A stretch of DNA of 64,000 bases from Bacteroidales bacterium (GCA_016931855.1 JAFGDZ010000052.1:22520-86519), one strand, 5' to 3'. Shown: positions 1-9,255, numbered from the stretch's first letter. The notes: generated by a model not told the origin, from the letters alone. Made by a program: numbers and translations.

Positions 1-234
1 CTTACATTTATTACCCTGAAAATTAGTATTTATAAAACATACATTTACACTTCACTAGCAATGTTTAGTCTTGCAACCCGATGGCTTAGCCAGTTTGCCT
101 ACCAAACCAACTTAAACTGGTGGTTCTACACCATTGGGATAGTACTATCGGCAGTTGTAATAGTGTTTACCATAACCGCTGGGGCATTAAATGCGGGTAA
201 AGCCAATCCAGTGGAGGTTCTAAAAACGGAGTAA
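1..234 (+). CDS. FtsX/MacB-type ABC transporter permease, C-terminal fragment
   Basis: The reading frame is open from the left edge to TAA at 232-234, giving the last 77 codons of a gene that starts outside the window. The visible part has the motif RWLSQFAY, one hydrophobic segment (about residues 40-62 of the fragment) and the ending NPVEVLKTE. That is the usual C-terminus of FtsX/MacB permeases, whose last helix is followed by NPxxxLRxE. The complete permease at 27869-30274 in this window ends the same way (NPAEAVRYE). The first 20 or so codons (Lys, Tyr, Ile rich) fit the family less well. The role, inferred from the family, is as the membrane half of an ABC system acting on envelope substrates. 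A terminator follows at 415-447. Confidence 0.7.
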   Translation, partial: LTFITLKISIYKTYIYTSLAMFSLATRWLSQFAYQTNLNWWFYTIGIVLSAVVIVFTITAGALNAGKANPVEVLKTE

Positions 235-272
235 CCCAGCTATAATTTCGCCTGTATAAGCTTGTAAATAAA

Positions 273-350
273 CCGCAGGCTGGAGCCTGCAAGAATAGTC
301 CGACGGTGGCAAAGCCAACCGCCGAACGCGGTAATTAAGAGATGTGGAGC
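273..350. repeat. Dispersed hairpin repeat, copy 1
   Basis: This stretch is similar along most of its length to 2615-2676. Both have ccgca(g/a)g(c/t)tgga(g/a), then cctgcaaga(a/t)tagtc, then aacc(g/a)ccgaac, and end in atgt(g/a)g. Copy 1 has about 16 extra bases in the middle. Positions 275-290 form a perfect 7-bp hairpin with a 2-base loop. No reading frame is conserved between the copies, so it looks like a non-coding palindromic repeat. Confidence 0.6.
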
Positions 351-414
351 GTCTGGAAACTATAGCCTCAGGCTAACAGGGAGAACGGGGAAATATAGAG
401 CATCTGACGAACTG

Positions 415-447
415 GGGTGTCCAAAAGTAACGGACACCCTCTTTTTA
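415..447 (+). terminator. Rho-independent terminator
   Basis: An 8-bp stem, gggtgtcc pairing with ggacaccc (415-422 with 432-439), is followed by tcttttt. It probably ends the transcript of the permease fragment at 1-234. The next gene faces the other way. Confidence 0.7.
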
Positions 448-510
448 TATGTACACACCTGAACTGGTCTTAATGTACTCAATCAACGGAAGGTAAGTGG
501 ATTATAGGAT

Positions 511-2205
511 TTAGTTCGGGTCCTGACCAATGTCGCCTAAGGCACACGATATAAATGTATTTCCTGTGCCCGTAACCGAACAGTTTTTATCAAGGTAGAT
601 TCCCCAACCAGAGGATGATTGGAACTTAGAGTTTGAGGCAATAAAGCTTGTTCCTGTGGCATGAACCGCAGACCGCCTTAAATCGCTTCCCTTTCCGGCA
701 AAGTTAAACTCACAGTAATCGAACTTGGTATTTGGTAAGTTGTTCCACCATAGCTGTATTCCGTACCAAGCACCAGCAACAGGAGATGCGGCTGAACTCG
801 AAAAGATAATTGGCTCGGTAAGGGTGCCAATAGCGGTAAGCTGCGCATTGCTACTATACCCAATATCTATTTGCCCATCGGCACCAAATAGCATAACCGT
901 TCCAGCCTCAATGGTAAGGTTAGCATTGATATTAATCCCAACATTTATATAGTAAGGAACGGTTTGCTTACCCCAGGTTGACGTTGCGGTAACATCGCCA
1001 TCGGTAACACTAATGCCATAGCCCGTGTTGCAGGTGAACGTATTGTTTAAACCAATAGTGCCAAGCCTTTCGCTATCCATCTGCAGGGCATGTAATGCAA
1101 TGTGTTCAACAATGTTATTGGACATGGAGGTAAAATAGGAATCACCACTCATCACTATTCCAATTGAAGAGGAGTTGTGAATTCTACAATTGTTCAATGC
1201 AAAGCTTGCATCAACAGCATTTAATGCTCCCGTGGACGATTTCCCTGCAAAGTTTACCTCGCAGTAGCTCATGCTTGAGCTGGCTAGGGTGTTCCACCAG
1301 AATGCGATGCCTTGCCATGCACCAGCAGCAGGCACGGGGGCGCTTGAGGTAAATACAATATTTTCTGTTTCGGTACCATTGGCAACAAGGGTTGTTGAGC
1401 CGCTATACCCAAGGCTCAATTTACCATCGGCATTGAACTTGAACACAGCCCCAGGCTCAATGGTTAGCGTGGCGTTGTTTACATTGATGTTGCCCTCCAC
1501 ATAATAGGGTTTATCCAACTTTTTCCATGTTACAGTCCCTGCCACATCGTCAGCAATAACGTTAACACCAAAGCCATCGGCACTATTGAATACATTACTT
1601 TCGCCAATGGTGTGCAAGTAAGCGGCATAAAGTCTAACGGGATGCTTACCACAGTTGCTAAACTGGTTATGGTTCATCTCGGTAAACCACGAGCCTTGGT
1701 CTAGTTCAATACCATAATCCTTAGCGTAGGAAATTTGGTTGTTACTAAATATTAAGGATGTGCCAATTAGCTGAACTGCACCATCGGAGGTTCTACCAGC
1801 ATACTCAATTTTACAGTAGGTCATGCTGGAATTCATATTGTTGTTCCAGAAATAGATTCCATTCCATGCCCCTGCGCTGGGAATGGCAGCATTAGAGGTG
1901 AAAACAATGGGCTTATCGGCTGTTCCGTTTGCTATTAGCGTTGAGTTCTCCGAGTATCCAATGGATAGCTGTGCCCCCGATTCAAACTTAATGGTTGTTC
2001 CGGGCTCAATGGTAAGAATAGCCCCACTCACATTTATTGTTCCCGAAATAATGTAGGTTTTCCCAGTGCTCCAAGTGGTATTGGTGACAATGTCGTTCTC
2101 AATTAGATTCCCGGTGTTGTCATCTGGTTCATCGGTTAGCTCCTCGCAGGAGATTGTGCCCAGAACAAGTGCAAGTGCAAGTAAAGTCCTGACAGTTTTT
2201 TTCAT
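511..2205 (-). CDS. Surface lipoprotein with three beta-helix-like repeats
   Basis: The 564-residue product starts with a lipoprotein signal (lipobox GTISC, lipid Cys20), so it is predicted to be attached to the outer membrane. The rest is three tandem repeats of about 183 residues starting near residues 44, 226 and 410. Each contains TW...YY/YI, then LTIE(P/A)G, then IGY/LGY, then a block like GTxxxPIVFTS, then GAWxGI and a (K/E)xxYC segment. The third repeat is shorter. This pattern is typical of right-handed parallel beta-helix surface proteins. No catalytic motif is visible, so adhesion or polysaccharide binding is only a guess. A TAnnTTTG box lies 43 bp upstream. The gene stands alone. 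Confidence 0.75.
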   Translation of the reverse strand: MKKTVRTLLALALVLGTISCEELTDEPDDNTGNLIENDIVTNTTWSTGKTYIISGTINVSGAILTIEPGTTIKFESGAQLSIGYSENSTLIANGTADKPIVFTSNAAIPSAGAWNGIYFWNNNMNSSMTYCKIEYAGRTSDGAVQLIGTSLIFSNNQISYAKDYGIELDQGSWFTEMNHNQFSNCGKHPVRLYAAYLHTIGESNVFNSADGFGVNVIADDVAGTVTWKKLDKPYYVEGNINVNNATLTIEPGAVFKFNADGKLSLGYSGSTTLVANGTETENIVFTSSAPVPAAGAWQGIAFWWNTLASSSMSYCEVNFAGKSSTGALNAVDASFALNNCRIHNSSSIGIVMSGDSYFTSMSNNIVEHIALHALQMDSERLGTIGLNNTFTCNTGYGISVTDGDVTATSTWGKQTVPYYINVGININANLTIEAGTVMLFGADGQIDIGYSSNAQLTAIGTLTEPIIFSSSAASPVAGAWYGIQLWWNNLPNTKFDYCEFNFAGKGSDLRRSAVHATGTSFIASNSKFQSSSGWGIYLDKNCSVTGTGNTFISCALGDIGQDPN

Positions 2206-2247
2206 GGCAAAAGGTTTTTATTGTGAAACTAATAGCCTTACATAAAC

Positions 2248-2255
2248 CAAAGGTA
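2248..2255 (-). promoter_or_regulatory. -7 box for the beta-helix lipoprotein
   Basis: TACCTTTG on the minus strand matches the Bacteroidota -7 consensus TAnnTTTG, 43 bp upstream of the start at 2205. No convincing -33 TTG is visible. Confidence 0.5.
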
Positions 2256-2614
2256 CTGTTGTGTTTAAGGAGAGGTTTACCCCCAAAAAGGGGTTTTTAT
2301 GGTAGGAGCCTAATTCTAAAAAGCTAAATACAACACGCTAATAGAAACCGAAAAATTTAGAATGCAATTAGCAGAACTATGGCTATTCTCGTTGCTGCCA
2401 TTAGCACCCAAAAACCAAGATGAGAATTATGAACTGTAGTGCATATGGCAAACGGATTATTCCCCCAACTGCTGCTGCACGTAACCAAATTTAGCAAAAA
2501 AAGGAGCCGTTACTTTCTCTTTTTTAGGTTATTGCAGAAACAATGGTCAAAATGTTTTCTGGTGGTTGGAATGGTATAGTGATGGAGATAGATGACTAAA
2601 GATTGTACTGTTAG

Positions 2615-2676
2615 CCGCAAGTTGGAACCTGCAAGATTAGTCAACCACCGAACTCGGAAATTCAAGAATGTAGTGC
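2615..2676. repeat. Dispersed hairpin repeat, copy 2
   Basis: Diverged copy of 273-350. Its first part keeps 24 of 28 bases. The hairpin arm bases differ in a partly compensating way: a C-G pair in copy 1 becomes T-A here, while another position becomes a mismatch. The middle 16 bases of copy 1 are absent. Confidence 0.55.
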
Positions 2677-2712
2677 ATTGGGGAACGAGGTATGAATAAA
2701 CTTATGACAAAT

Positions 2713-2892
2713 GGGGCGTTGCCCCAAACCCCACTCACTTTCTTGGTTGCCTCACACCTTACAGGTGCTCAGCGAACTCGCCACAAAACGGCTCGGTTGA
2801 AACAAGAAAGTAAGCAAAGAAATTCAAGTCTCGTTCTTAAACGAGACTGCCTCGCTCGAAAAACTACGCGATGTCTCGTTTCGGAACGAGAC
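2713..2892. repeat. Multi-hairpin non-coding element
   Basis: Several nested or tandem inverted repeats are packed into 180 bp: ggggc/gcccc (2713-2717 with 2721-2725), actttcttg/caagaaagt (2737-2745 with 2803-2811), and cacct/aggtg inside that arm pair. Two hairpins with nearly the same arms follow: agtctcgtt/aacgagact (2827-2835 with 2840-2848) and gtctcgtt/aacgagac closed by a tcgg loop (2873-2880 with 2885-2892). An open frame crosses it, but the structure suggests a palindromic repeat or MITE-like element rather than a gene. Confidence 0.55.
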
Positions 2893-3406
2893 TCCTTCGC
2901 AAAGAACGCTCGGTCGCAAAATCTGAACTCGTACTTCCCTACGGTCAGTACTCAAACAGCAGATTTTTTTAAACGACCGCTGTGCTTGTTTTTCGGCTCA
3001 CCAGCCGATGCCGAGGGTTAACTAATAGTCAACAGTTCCCCTGTATTTGTAATGATTAAGTGATGAAGATAGATTACGAATAAAAGTGCGTATTCATAGG
3101 GTGTGGCGAACAGAAATGCTCCGCGCAAACTTGCGGTGAGCTTGCCAAACCAATGATTTAAACTGTTTTTTTTGAGGAATAGCCACTACTGCCACAGTAG
3201 TAGCCCTGAATTACCTTGCCTAGGCTGCCGCACGAACCGAGCGTACTGTGCGAGCTCGGCAAAGCCAGTCCTCTCGTGTGGCTTTGCGATAGCAAAACTC
3301 TTAAAACTAAGTAAGCGCAGCCAACCGAGGACGAAGGACAAACTCAGCGAAGCCAATTCAACGACTTCCTATATTCTTTTGCTGCGCAAAGTCACACGAT
3401 ACAATT
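2893..3406. other. Gene-free interval left of the RiPP locus
   Basis: I see no recognisable gene here. Two short open frames cross it, but their translations are Arg/Ser/Cys-rich and resemble no family I know. Small inverted repeats occur, for example cggct/agccg near 2994-3007. The base composition is visibly GC-richer than the adjacent RiPP block. Confidence 0.4.
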
Positions 3407-3452
3407 GTGCGACAGCGGGGAGTTCAGTGTAACTAATCGTGCGACAGCGGGG
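3407..3452. repeat. Two 14-bp direct repeats at the end of the RiPP block
   Basis: gtgcgacagcgggg occurs exactly at 3407-3420 and 3439-3452. The flanking aat is also shared, so 17 of 18 bases match, with a 32-bp period. They lie just outside the stop codon of the outer-membrane barrel gene (3470). Confidence 0.6.
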
Positions 3453-3469
3453 CAAAATTAACTGAAGGT

Positions 3470-5791
3470 TTAATTAACTCTACTGCCTTGCTCTGATTCT
3501 CCATATTCTTTATATTGGCTTTTAAAATTATTAAATACATATCGAATTGTGAGTTTAAATCGCCTAGTGTCGTAGTTACTATTATTATAGCTTTCGTAGT
3601 ACCCCATTTTGTCGCGCAAAGGAGGATTTGTTTTGTTAAATAGATCCGTAGCACTTGCAACAATTTGCACCCTACGTTTATAGAGAAACTGAGAGAAATT
3701 AATAGATAAATCGTACCCAGGTTCTCCTACTGCCATTAGTAAAGAATTTTTTGAACCGTAATCGTAATTCAAATTTAAATACGTGTTTCTAGATATTCTA
3801 AATTCAGGAGTTATTCTAAAATAGTATGACACAATATTATTTTTATAATAACCATCCATGTAAGGTATTTTATAGTTCGGAACAACTAGCATTGAACTGG
3901 CTGATAATGAAAAGATATTCCATTTATTACCATAAGAAAGCATAACATTAAAATCGTTCGCACGAGATATATTCACTGGCGTAAAAGTAATACTTTCTTT
4001 ACTCTCAGACAAAATCCCTGTTTCGAGGTTACTGTTTAAGGCAATATTATAATCCAAATCAAGACTCAACCTCTCCCACATCGTAAAGTTTAAACATATA
4101 TTATGGTCTGTTGTAGATATCAGATTAGGATTACCTTGCCATACGGTAACCTTATTCATATAAGATTTTGATGGATTTAAATTGTTTAGCGATGGACGAG
4201 TAGTTTTAATTGCATAATTAAGTGAAATTTCTAAATTGTCCAACGGTTCGTTTAAGTATAACTCTATTGATGGAAATAATTTATTCTCTATTCTACTTGC
4301 CACCTTGTCTTCTGAAAGCACTAACTTATCATTAAGATATTCATAGCGAAGCCCAACTTCATAACCCCACGTTTCATAGTTGTTACCAAATGTGGAGTAT
4401 AGTGAGAATAAATGACTCGTGGTGTTTACTTTTGATAGATAACCATCACTTTCTATTTTGCTTCTATTATTGATAAAACCATAATTCACTCCTGCCATAA
4501 AACTTGAATTGGCAATCAGAGTGGTGTATTCAGAACGAAAACTTGCTACATCAGCATTGTTCTGATTGTTTATCTTAAATATCGTAATATTATTATTTTC
4601 TGCATTATACTGTTCTATATTTTGCTCTTTATTTCTACTAACAAATGAATAATCCCCAAATATTTCAAGTTTATTGATTGAGTCAAAATCCATTTGGTAG
4701 CCCACATTAAATTTATGACGAGGGTTTGTACTAATACTATTTATAGATGAGGAAATATTTTCAGTGAGCATTGCTGCTCTATCTATTGTTTCGTAAACAA
4801 ATTGATCCGCATTAGCATCTCTAAAGTCTAGGCTGTACTGCCAAGAGAGTTTACTCCTCGAAGATGTGTTTAAGATGCTATTGTAAAAGAGGTTTGCATT
4901 TGTTCGCTTTTCTAGAGAGTTCGTTAGTGAGTTATCTTTCATAGCATACTCAGGTAGAATTATACTTTGATTAAATTCGCTCTTAGTTTTGTACCAAGGC
5001 GTTGCATAATTTAGCCCTAAGAATGTATATAGCTTTGGAGTGTTAATTTGCAACTGGCCTCCAGTGTAAGGGCTTACCCTGTGCGCCACGTCAACTCCTG
5101 CATTGAATCTCCCAGAGATACCTTTAGCCGATCGTAACGTTTTTACACGCACTACAGCCTTTGCAGATGCTTCGTAACGTGCTGAAGCATTGCGGTCTAC
5201 TTCTATGGAAAGTATATTGGCTGGTTCCAATACTTTTAATTGCGAATAAGTAGACTGTATGTCATCAATATAAATCAAGGGGGTGCCTCTTCCCATTACC
5301 ATAAGTTCACTTTCACTGGCTTTAACTCCGGGTGCCCTACCCATAATTGATGATATATCTGCAAGATTGGCAAGAGATGAACCCGCAATTTGCAATATGA
5401 TTTTCCCTTTTCCAATTCTTATTGCTTCGCGTGTACTCACTACCACAACTTCACCTATTTGTATGGTAGCAGCGTGCATAACTATTGTATCGGGATAAGA
5501 TAGATTATCAAAATCGAGGTTAAGCAAATAATCTTTGTAACCAAGGCTTGTGATAGCCATAAGTTTGTGCCCCGAAGTATTGATTTTGTACTCCAAATTA
5601 CCATTATAAAAAACTTCACCAAATTGATAGGTCGAATCAGATGGGTCCGATAAAATGAAATTAAAATAGTCAAGAGGCTGATTGTATTCATCCACAACAA
5701 AGATATTAATGTGGCTTTGTTGAGCATAAAGCGTTATGCCAATGCACAGCAGTGTCGCAGAAAGAACAATTTTAGTTAAAGTATTATTCAT
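3470..5791 (-). CDS. Outer-membrane beta-barrel protein with TonB-receptor-like plug (RiPP locus)
   Basis: The 773-residue product has a signal peptide ending near residue 23 (LYAQQ). A beta-sandwich region follows (about 25-110, carboxypeptidase-regulatory-like), then a plug-like domain (about 115-215; VVVVSTREAI, SIMGRAPGVK, YIDD) and a long beta-barrel to the C-terminus, as in the TonB-receptor-related OMP_b-brl_3 class. It lies 129 bp downstream of a radical SAM gene on the same strand and is AT-rich like the rest of the locus. I infer that it is the outer-membrane partner of the peptide system, as exporter, importer or receptor. The sequence does not say which. It could also be an unrelated barrel caught between the island borders. 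Confidence 0.75.
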   Translation of the reverse strand: MNNTLTKIVLSATLLCIGITLYAQQSHINIFVVDEYNQPLDYFNFILSDPSDSTYQFGEVFYNGNLEYKINTSGHKLMAITSLGYKDYLLNLDFDNLSYPDTIVMHAATIQIGEVVVVSTREAIRIGKGKIILQIAGSSLANLADISSIMGRAPGVKASESELMVMGRGTPLIYIDDIQSTYSQLKVLEPANILSIEVDRNASARYEASAKAVVRVKTLRSAKGISGRFNAGVDVAHRVSPYTGGQLQINTPKLYTFLGLNYATPWYKTKSEFNQSIILPEYAMKDNSLTNSLEKRTNANLFYNSILNTSSRSKLSWQYSLDFRDANADQFVYETIDRAAMLTENISSSINSISTNPRHKFNVGYQMDFDSINKLEIFGDYSFVSRNKEQNIEQYNAENNNITIFKINNQNNADVASFRSEYTTLIANSSFMAGVNYGFINNRSKIESDGYLSKVNTTSHLFSLYSTFGNNYETWGYEVGLRYEYLNDKLVLSEDKVASRIENKLFPSIELYLNEPLDNLEISLNYAIKTTRPSLNNLNPSKSYMNKVTVWQGNPNLISTTDHNICLNFTMWERLSLDLDYNIALNSNLETGILSESKESITFTPVNISRANDFNVMLSYGNKWNIFSLSASSMLVVPNYKIPYMDGYYKNNIVSYYFRITPEFRISRNTYLNLNYDYGSKNSLLMAVGEPGYDLSINFSQFLYKRRVQIVASATDLFNKTNPPLRDKMGYYESYNNSNYDTRRFKLTIRYVFNNFKSQYKEYGESEQGSRVN

Positions 5792-5920
5792 GAAAATGAT
5801 AGGGTGTGTTGTTGTTAAGGGTTTAACTTATTTTCAGAAGATCATAAAGTGATTATTTTAGCAGATATTGGACATCAAATTAAGTTCAAACTTGTCATAG
5901 AAATAGATAGGCGGTTTTCT

Positions 5921-7342
5921 TTATTGAAGGAAATTATCTGGGGTAATCTCTCCTCTTTGAATCATATCTATAATCTCAGGCACCATCCTTTTGACATACA
6001 AACACATAATCGATGGTTGCTCAAAAGAATTATTAGCAAAAAAGGACTCAGAAGCGCAATTATATGAACAAATCCTTTTCCATAAACATTCTTTGCATTC
6101 TTTGATATTATCAAGACTTTGATTCTGTAGTGCCTTAACCACAGGGTGGCTAACTAGATGCTTTTTGATATCAAAAATTTCGTAAATATTTCCTAAACAA
6201 AATCTGTCATCAGAAATAAAGTCATCACATGGATAAATTGAACCATCTACATCAAATGATAATACTGAAGAACCTGCTCCACAAGGAAGTGTTTTGCATA
6301 ATCCATTTCTATTCCATGATGAAATATTGTTAATTAATTTTGATAATTCCCTTTGCACCACATATTGCTTTACATTAGAGAGTTTACTATTTATCGAGTT
6401 TATCTTTCTAATTAGTTCAAGATTAGTCTCAACTAAATCATCAATGTCAATAATATGACTCGCATTTGAACCTCTGCCAGCTGGAATAAATTGGTTAAAC
6501 CCAAAGTACCTAACGCCTCTTTGCACGTAAAAATCAAATATACTAAGGAGCTCTCTCTGATTATGTTCTGTGATCACGCTTAACAGACCAACCTTTACTC
6601 CTGCAGAACGAAGTCGTTCAATGCCCCTTAATGATTCATTAATAGAGCCATTACCGTTAGGATCTAAGCGAAGACAGTTGGTTCTCTCATCAAATCCATC
6701 TACACTAACACCTACTTCTATATTTTGTTCTTTTACAAACGTTGCAAATTCGTCGGTTATTAGCGTAGCGTTTGTTTGTAAGGTTATGTCAATTTTATCC
6801 GAGATTCTTTTTATATCTTCTACAACAGATCTCAGATTTCTCATTTTTAAAAGTGGCTCACCACCATGCAGACACACGCAATACTCCTTATCACCATATG
6901 CATTAATGATTTTCTTCAATACATATATTAGTGTGTCGTTACTCATTGATGATGACCCACAGTTACTCTTATTCCAAGCATAACAGTAAGAGCATCTCAA
7001 ATTACATTGATTAGTATATTTGAAAATTAACAAATATGGGGATTTTATCGTATTACAACACTTGATTAACGAACTATCTTTTACTAGCAATTGCCCATTT
7101 ACTCTCAAAACGCCCTGCGAGAATAACAATTTTAACAAATCCAAATCAATCTCATACCGTTTTTTATATTCATCTAATGTTATTCCTGCGAACAAAGCAT
7201 CAATTATATGTGACTTTGATTTGCAAACTGTAGCCCATGAGCCGTATTCCTTTTGAATAATAAGGTTGTATTTTCTATTTGGATCGATAATTACCTCCGC
7301 TCCCTTAATATCAAAATAATTACGAGTTTTAATTTTGTCCAT
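5921..7342 (-). CDS. Radical SAM/SPASM peptide maturase 1
   Basis: The 473-residue product has an N-terminal domain of about 100 residues that may bind the leader peptide. The radical SAM motif CxxxCxxC follows at Cys113, Cys117 and Cys120 (QCNLRCSYC), with GGEPLL near 159-164. The C-terminus carries a complete SPASM signature: Cys354-x12-Gly-x4-Cys372, then Cys416-x2-Cys419-x5-Cys425-x3-Cys429 and a final Cys447. This predicts three [4Fe-4S] clusters. Enzymes of this class install carbon-carbon, thioether or similar crosslinks in peptides, or oxidise sulfatases. The precursor peptide at 9256-9438 and a second SPASM enzyme next door favour peptide maturation. The gap to the upstream maturase is 255 bp and to the downstream barrel gene 129 bp. 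Confidence 0.88.
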   Translation of the reverse strand: MDKIKTRNYFDIKGAEVIIDPNRKYNLIIQKEYGSWATVCKSKSHIIDALFAGITLDEYKKRYEIDLDLLKLLFSQGVLRVNGQLLVKDSSLIKCCNTIKSPYLLIFKYTNQCNLRCSYCYAWNKSNCGSSSMSNDTLIYVLKKIINAYGDKEYCVCLHGGEPLLKMRNLRSVVEDIKRISDKIDITLQTNATLITDEFATFVKEQNIEVGVSVDGFDERTNCLRLDPNGNGSINESLRGIERLRSAGVKVGLLSVITEHNQRELLSIFDFYVQRGVRYFGFNQFIPAGRGSNASHIIDIDDLVETNLELIRKINSINSKLSNVKQYVVQRELSKLINNISSWNRNGLCKTLPCGAGSSVLSFDVDGSIYPCDDFISDDRFCLGNIYEIFDIKKHLVSHPVVKALQNQSLDNIKECKECLWKRICSYNCASESFFANNSFEQPSIMCLYVKRMVPEIIDMIQRGEITPDNFLQ

Positions 7343-7597
7343 GATTAAATACTGGTTGACACTAAGTTAAAATTTACGTTTTCTTAATTCTTTGTTCAAA
7401 GAAGACGTTAAACTATACGGAATAATCTTTCATGATACAGACCTCCTTCATTTTTACTCAAACTTTCTTCACATTATTTTACTGTTTATCATACGATTAG
7501 TATTTAAATCGCCAAAAGTTTAAACTAGTTTGAACCTCAGAATACTTTAATAACCAACGATCTATCATAAATTAAAAATTCAAGCTCAACAAAAGAT

Positions 7598-8881
7598 TTA
7601 CAATCTTGATTCGCAGTATTCAATAAGCAGTTTACTCATCTCATTACTTGGATCAGAATGCATACACGATATATTTCCATTCGACTTTATCATTTTGCTT
7701 CTTTTAACACAGCATGGGCCTAAGCAAATAGGTAGATATTTGCAGTTTCTGCACTGAGACTTCGTATTGAAAATAGTATTATCATGCTTCTCATTCCCCC
7801 AAACAATATCTCCATTGTCACTGATAATTCCTTTAGCTTCGCTTAATTCAATATTAGAGCACTTGTCAACTGCCCCATTATGGAAAATCGTATTGTAATA
7901 AACCGTATCCGTATAGCAAGAAATACATGTATCTAAAATATCAGCGTCATTAATCAAATATCCACTTTTTCTGAAATCAGCCATAATTTGTTTGATAATA
8001 CGGAAATCTATATCGTCACTGTCAATTTGCCACACTTTTTTCGCAACAATCTGTATTTTTTTTCTATAACCATTAGGTATGTAGCGATTAATATCTTCTA
8101 CGATGCTAGACGCATTAATATTCTTATCTGAATAATTAAACCGTATCGTGATGTATGATTCTGAATATGTGTCAAGAACTCTGGTGATATTAGATAAAAT
8201 TTTACTGAATGATGGTTGTCCGTCTTGAGATCGTATTGTATTGTGGTGGGCTTCATCACCATCAATTGTAATTACAATTTTTTCCAATTGAATATCCTTT
8301 AGTTGATTGACAACATTTGGCGTCAACAGATAACCATTTGTTGTTATATCATTGAAGAACTTTAGTTTGTTGTCAATACAAATCTTTTGTACATATTTTG
8401 ATATAGGCTTAATGCACTCCTCAAAATAGAGCAACGGTTCTCCTCCGAACCATGATAATTCAATTGCCTTTATTGGATATACTTTGACTATTTTACTTAA
8501 ATGTTTTTTTATTCTGTTCATTGTTTCTGAACTCATATACTCTTCCACATGTTTTTGAACGCAGTACCAACAATCGAAGTTACAATGGTAGGTCGGCAGG
8601 ATCATTAAACTGTATATCCCGTTGTTTATTGCCCGTTCATATCGTGTTTTAATTATTTCATATTCATCACATCCATTATCCACAATGAATCCGGAGTTTA
8701 CTAATTTATCAACAATTCCTTTAAATCTATTATCACAATATAAATTGGGATTATTGATCATGTGCTCGTAAGCTTTGCGCTTTTGATTGTCAATAAGAAA
8801 AAAGCGTTTAGAAATACCATTTATCACAAGAACCTTATTGTCATTATATGGTACAATATAATTATATTTGCTCGATTTCAT
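7598..8881 (-). CDS. Radical SAM/SPASM peptide maturase 2
   Basis: The 427-residue product carries CxxxCxxC at Cys100, Cys104 and Cys107 (YHCNFDCWYC) and GGEPLL at 146-151. Its SPASM domain is complete: Cys322-x13-Gly-x4-Cys341, then Cys377-x2-Cys380-x5-Cys386-x3-Cys390, and Cys406. An ATG 12 codons upstream (8917) is in frame, but I chose 8881. A TAnnTTTG box at 8915-8922 would place the transcript start downstream of 8917, and the protein then begins MKSSKYNYIVPY, which fits the family. The enzyme is only modestly similar to maturase 1, so it is not a simple duplication. It is the first enzyme gene after the precursor. I infer crosslinking of the precursor tail. Confidence 0.87.
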   Translation of the reverse strand: MKSSKYNYIVPYNDNKVLVINGISKRFFLIDNQKRKAYEHMINNPNLYCDNRFKGIVDKLVNSGFIVDNGCDEYEIIKTRYERAINNGIYSLMILPTYHCNFDCWYCVQKHVEEYMSSETMNRIKKHLSKIVKVYPIKAIELSWFGGEPLLYFEECIKPISKYVQKICIDNKLKFFNDITTNGYLLTPNVVNQLKDIQLEKIVITIDGDEAHHNTIRSQDGQPSFSKILSNITRVLDTYSESYITIRFNYSDKNINASSIVEDINRYIPNGYRKKIQIVAKKVWQIDSDDIDFRIIKQIMADFRKSGYLINDADILDTCISCYTDTVYYNTIFHNGAVDKCSNIELSEAKGIISDNGDIVWGNEKHDNTIFNTKSQCRNCKYLPICLGPCCVKRSKMIKSNGNISCMHSDPSNEMSKLLIEYCESRL

Positions 8882-8914
8882 AAAACATAATGTTAGAAGA
8901 TTAATTTGGAAGTG

Positions 8915-8922
8915 CAAATCTA
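8915..8922 (-). promoter_or_regulatory. -7 box for maturase 2
   Basis: TAGATTTG on the minus strand matches TAnnTTTG, 34 bp upstream of the start at 8881. It suggests that the enzyme genes can be transcribed separately from the precursor. Confidence 0.45.
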
Positions 8923-9255
8923 GGTTAGTTCAGACCGATTCTAGTTTACATTTTTTTCAAGGATGTTATCCTCAGAATACTTATGTTGGTATTATGACGA
9001 TGTACTATAACGATTTTCGATGTCTTAATTATGTAATTTTAACTACTTTAGCCAATCGCTTTTTAAAATCACCTACATATTTTATTATGAGCCGTATTCA
9101 TTTTTCTGAGTTTTTTCGAATAACACTAAAAAAGCTTAGACAATTAACTTAAATAAAAACATAGAGAGTATTTAAATCAAAAGTCTAAGCCAATCATTAA
9201 TTTTTAGGTATTAAGATACAATTTTGGTGCCTCTATAAACCTACGTCAATTTTCA
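8923..9255. other. Gap between precursor and maturase genes
   Basis: I read both strands for a second small precursor gene. Minus-strand ATG codons near 8950, 9076, 9101, 9160 and 9196 all run into stops within about a dozen codons. No strong terminator hairpin follows the precursor. The stretch is very AT-rich, and no other feature is supported. Confidence 0.5.

Noticed and set aside
2279..2298. acccc/ggggt hairpin followed by T-run as a terminator
   Set aside because: It would act on the plus strand, where no gene lies upstream. The stem is only 5 bp.
2692..3021. 109-residue plus-strand open frame
   Set aside because: It crosses several inverted repeats and has the composition of non-coding repeat DNA, with no family features.
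3172..3432. 86-residue plus-strand open frame
   Set aside because: No recognisable features, and it lies in the repeat-rich gap.
3407..3452. Possible CRISPR array
   Set aside because: Only two 14-bp repeats with one short spacer and no cas genes.
6570..6983. 137-residue plus-strand open frame inside maturase 1
   Set aside because: It is antisense to a gene with full radical SAM and SPASM motifs and shows no features of its own.
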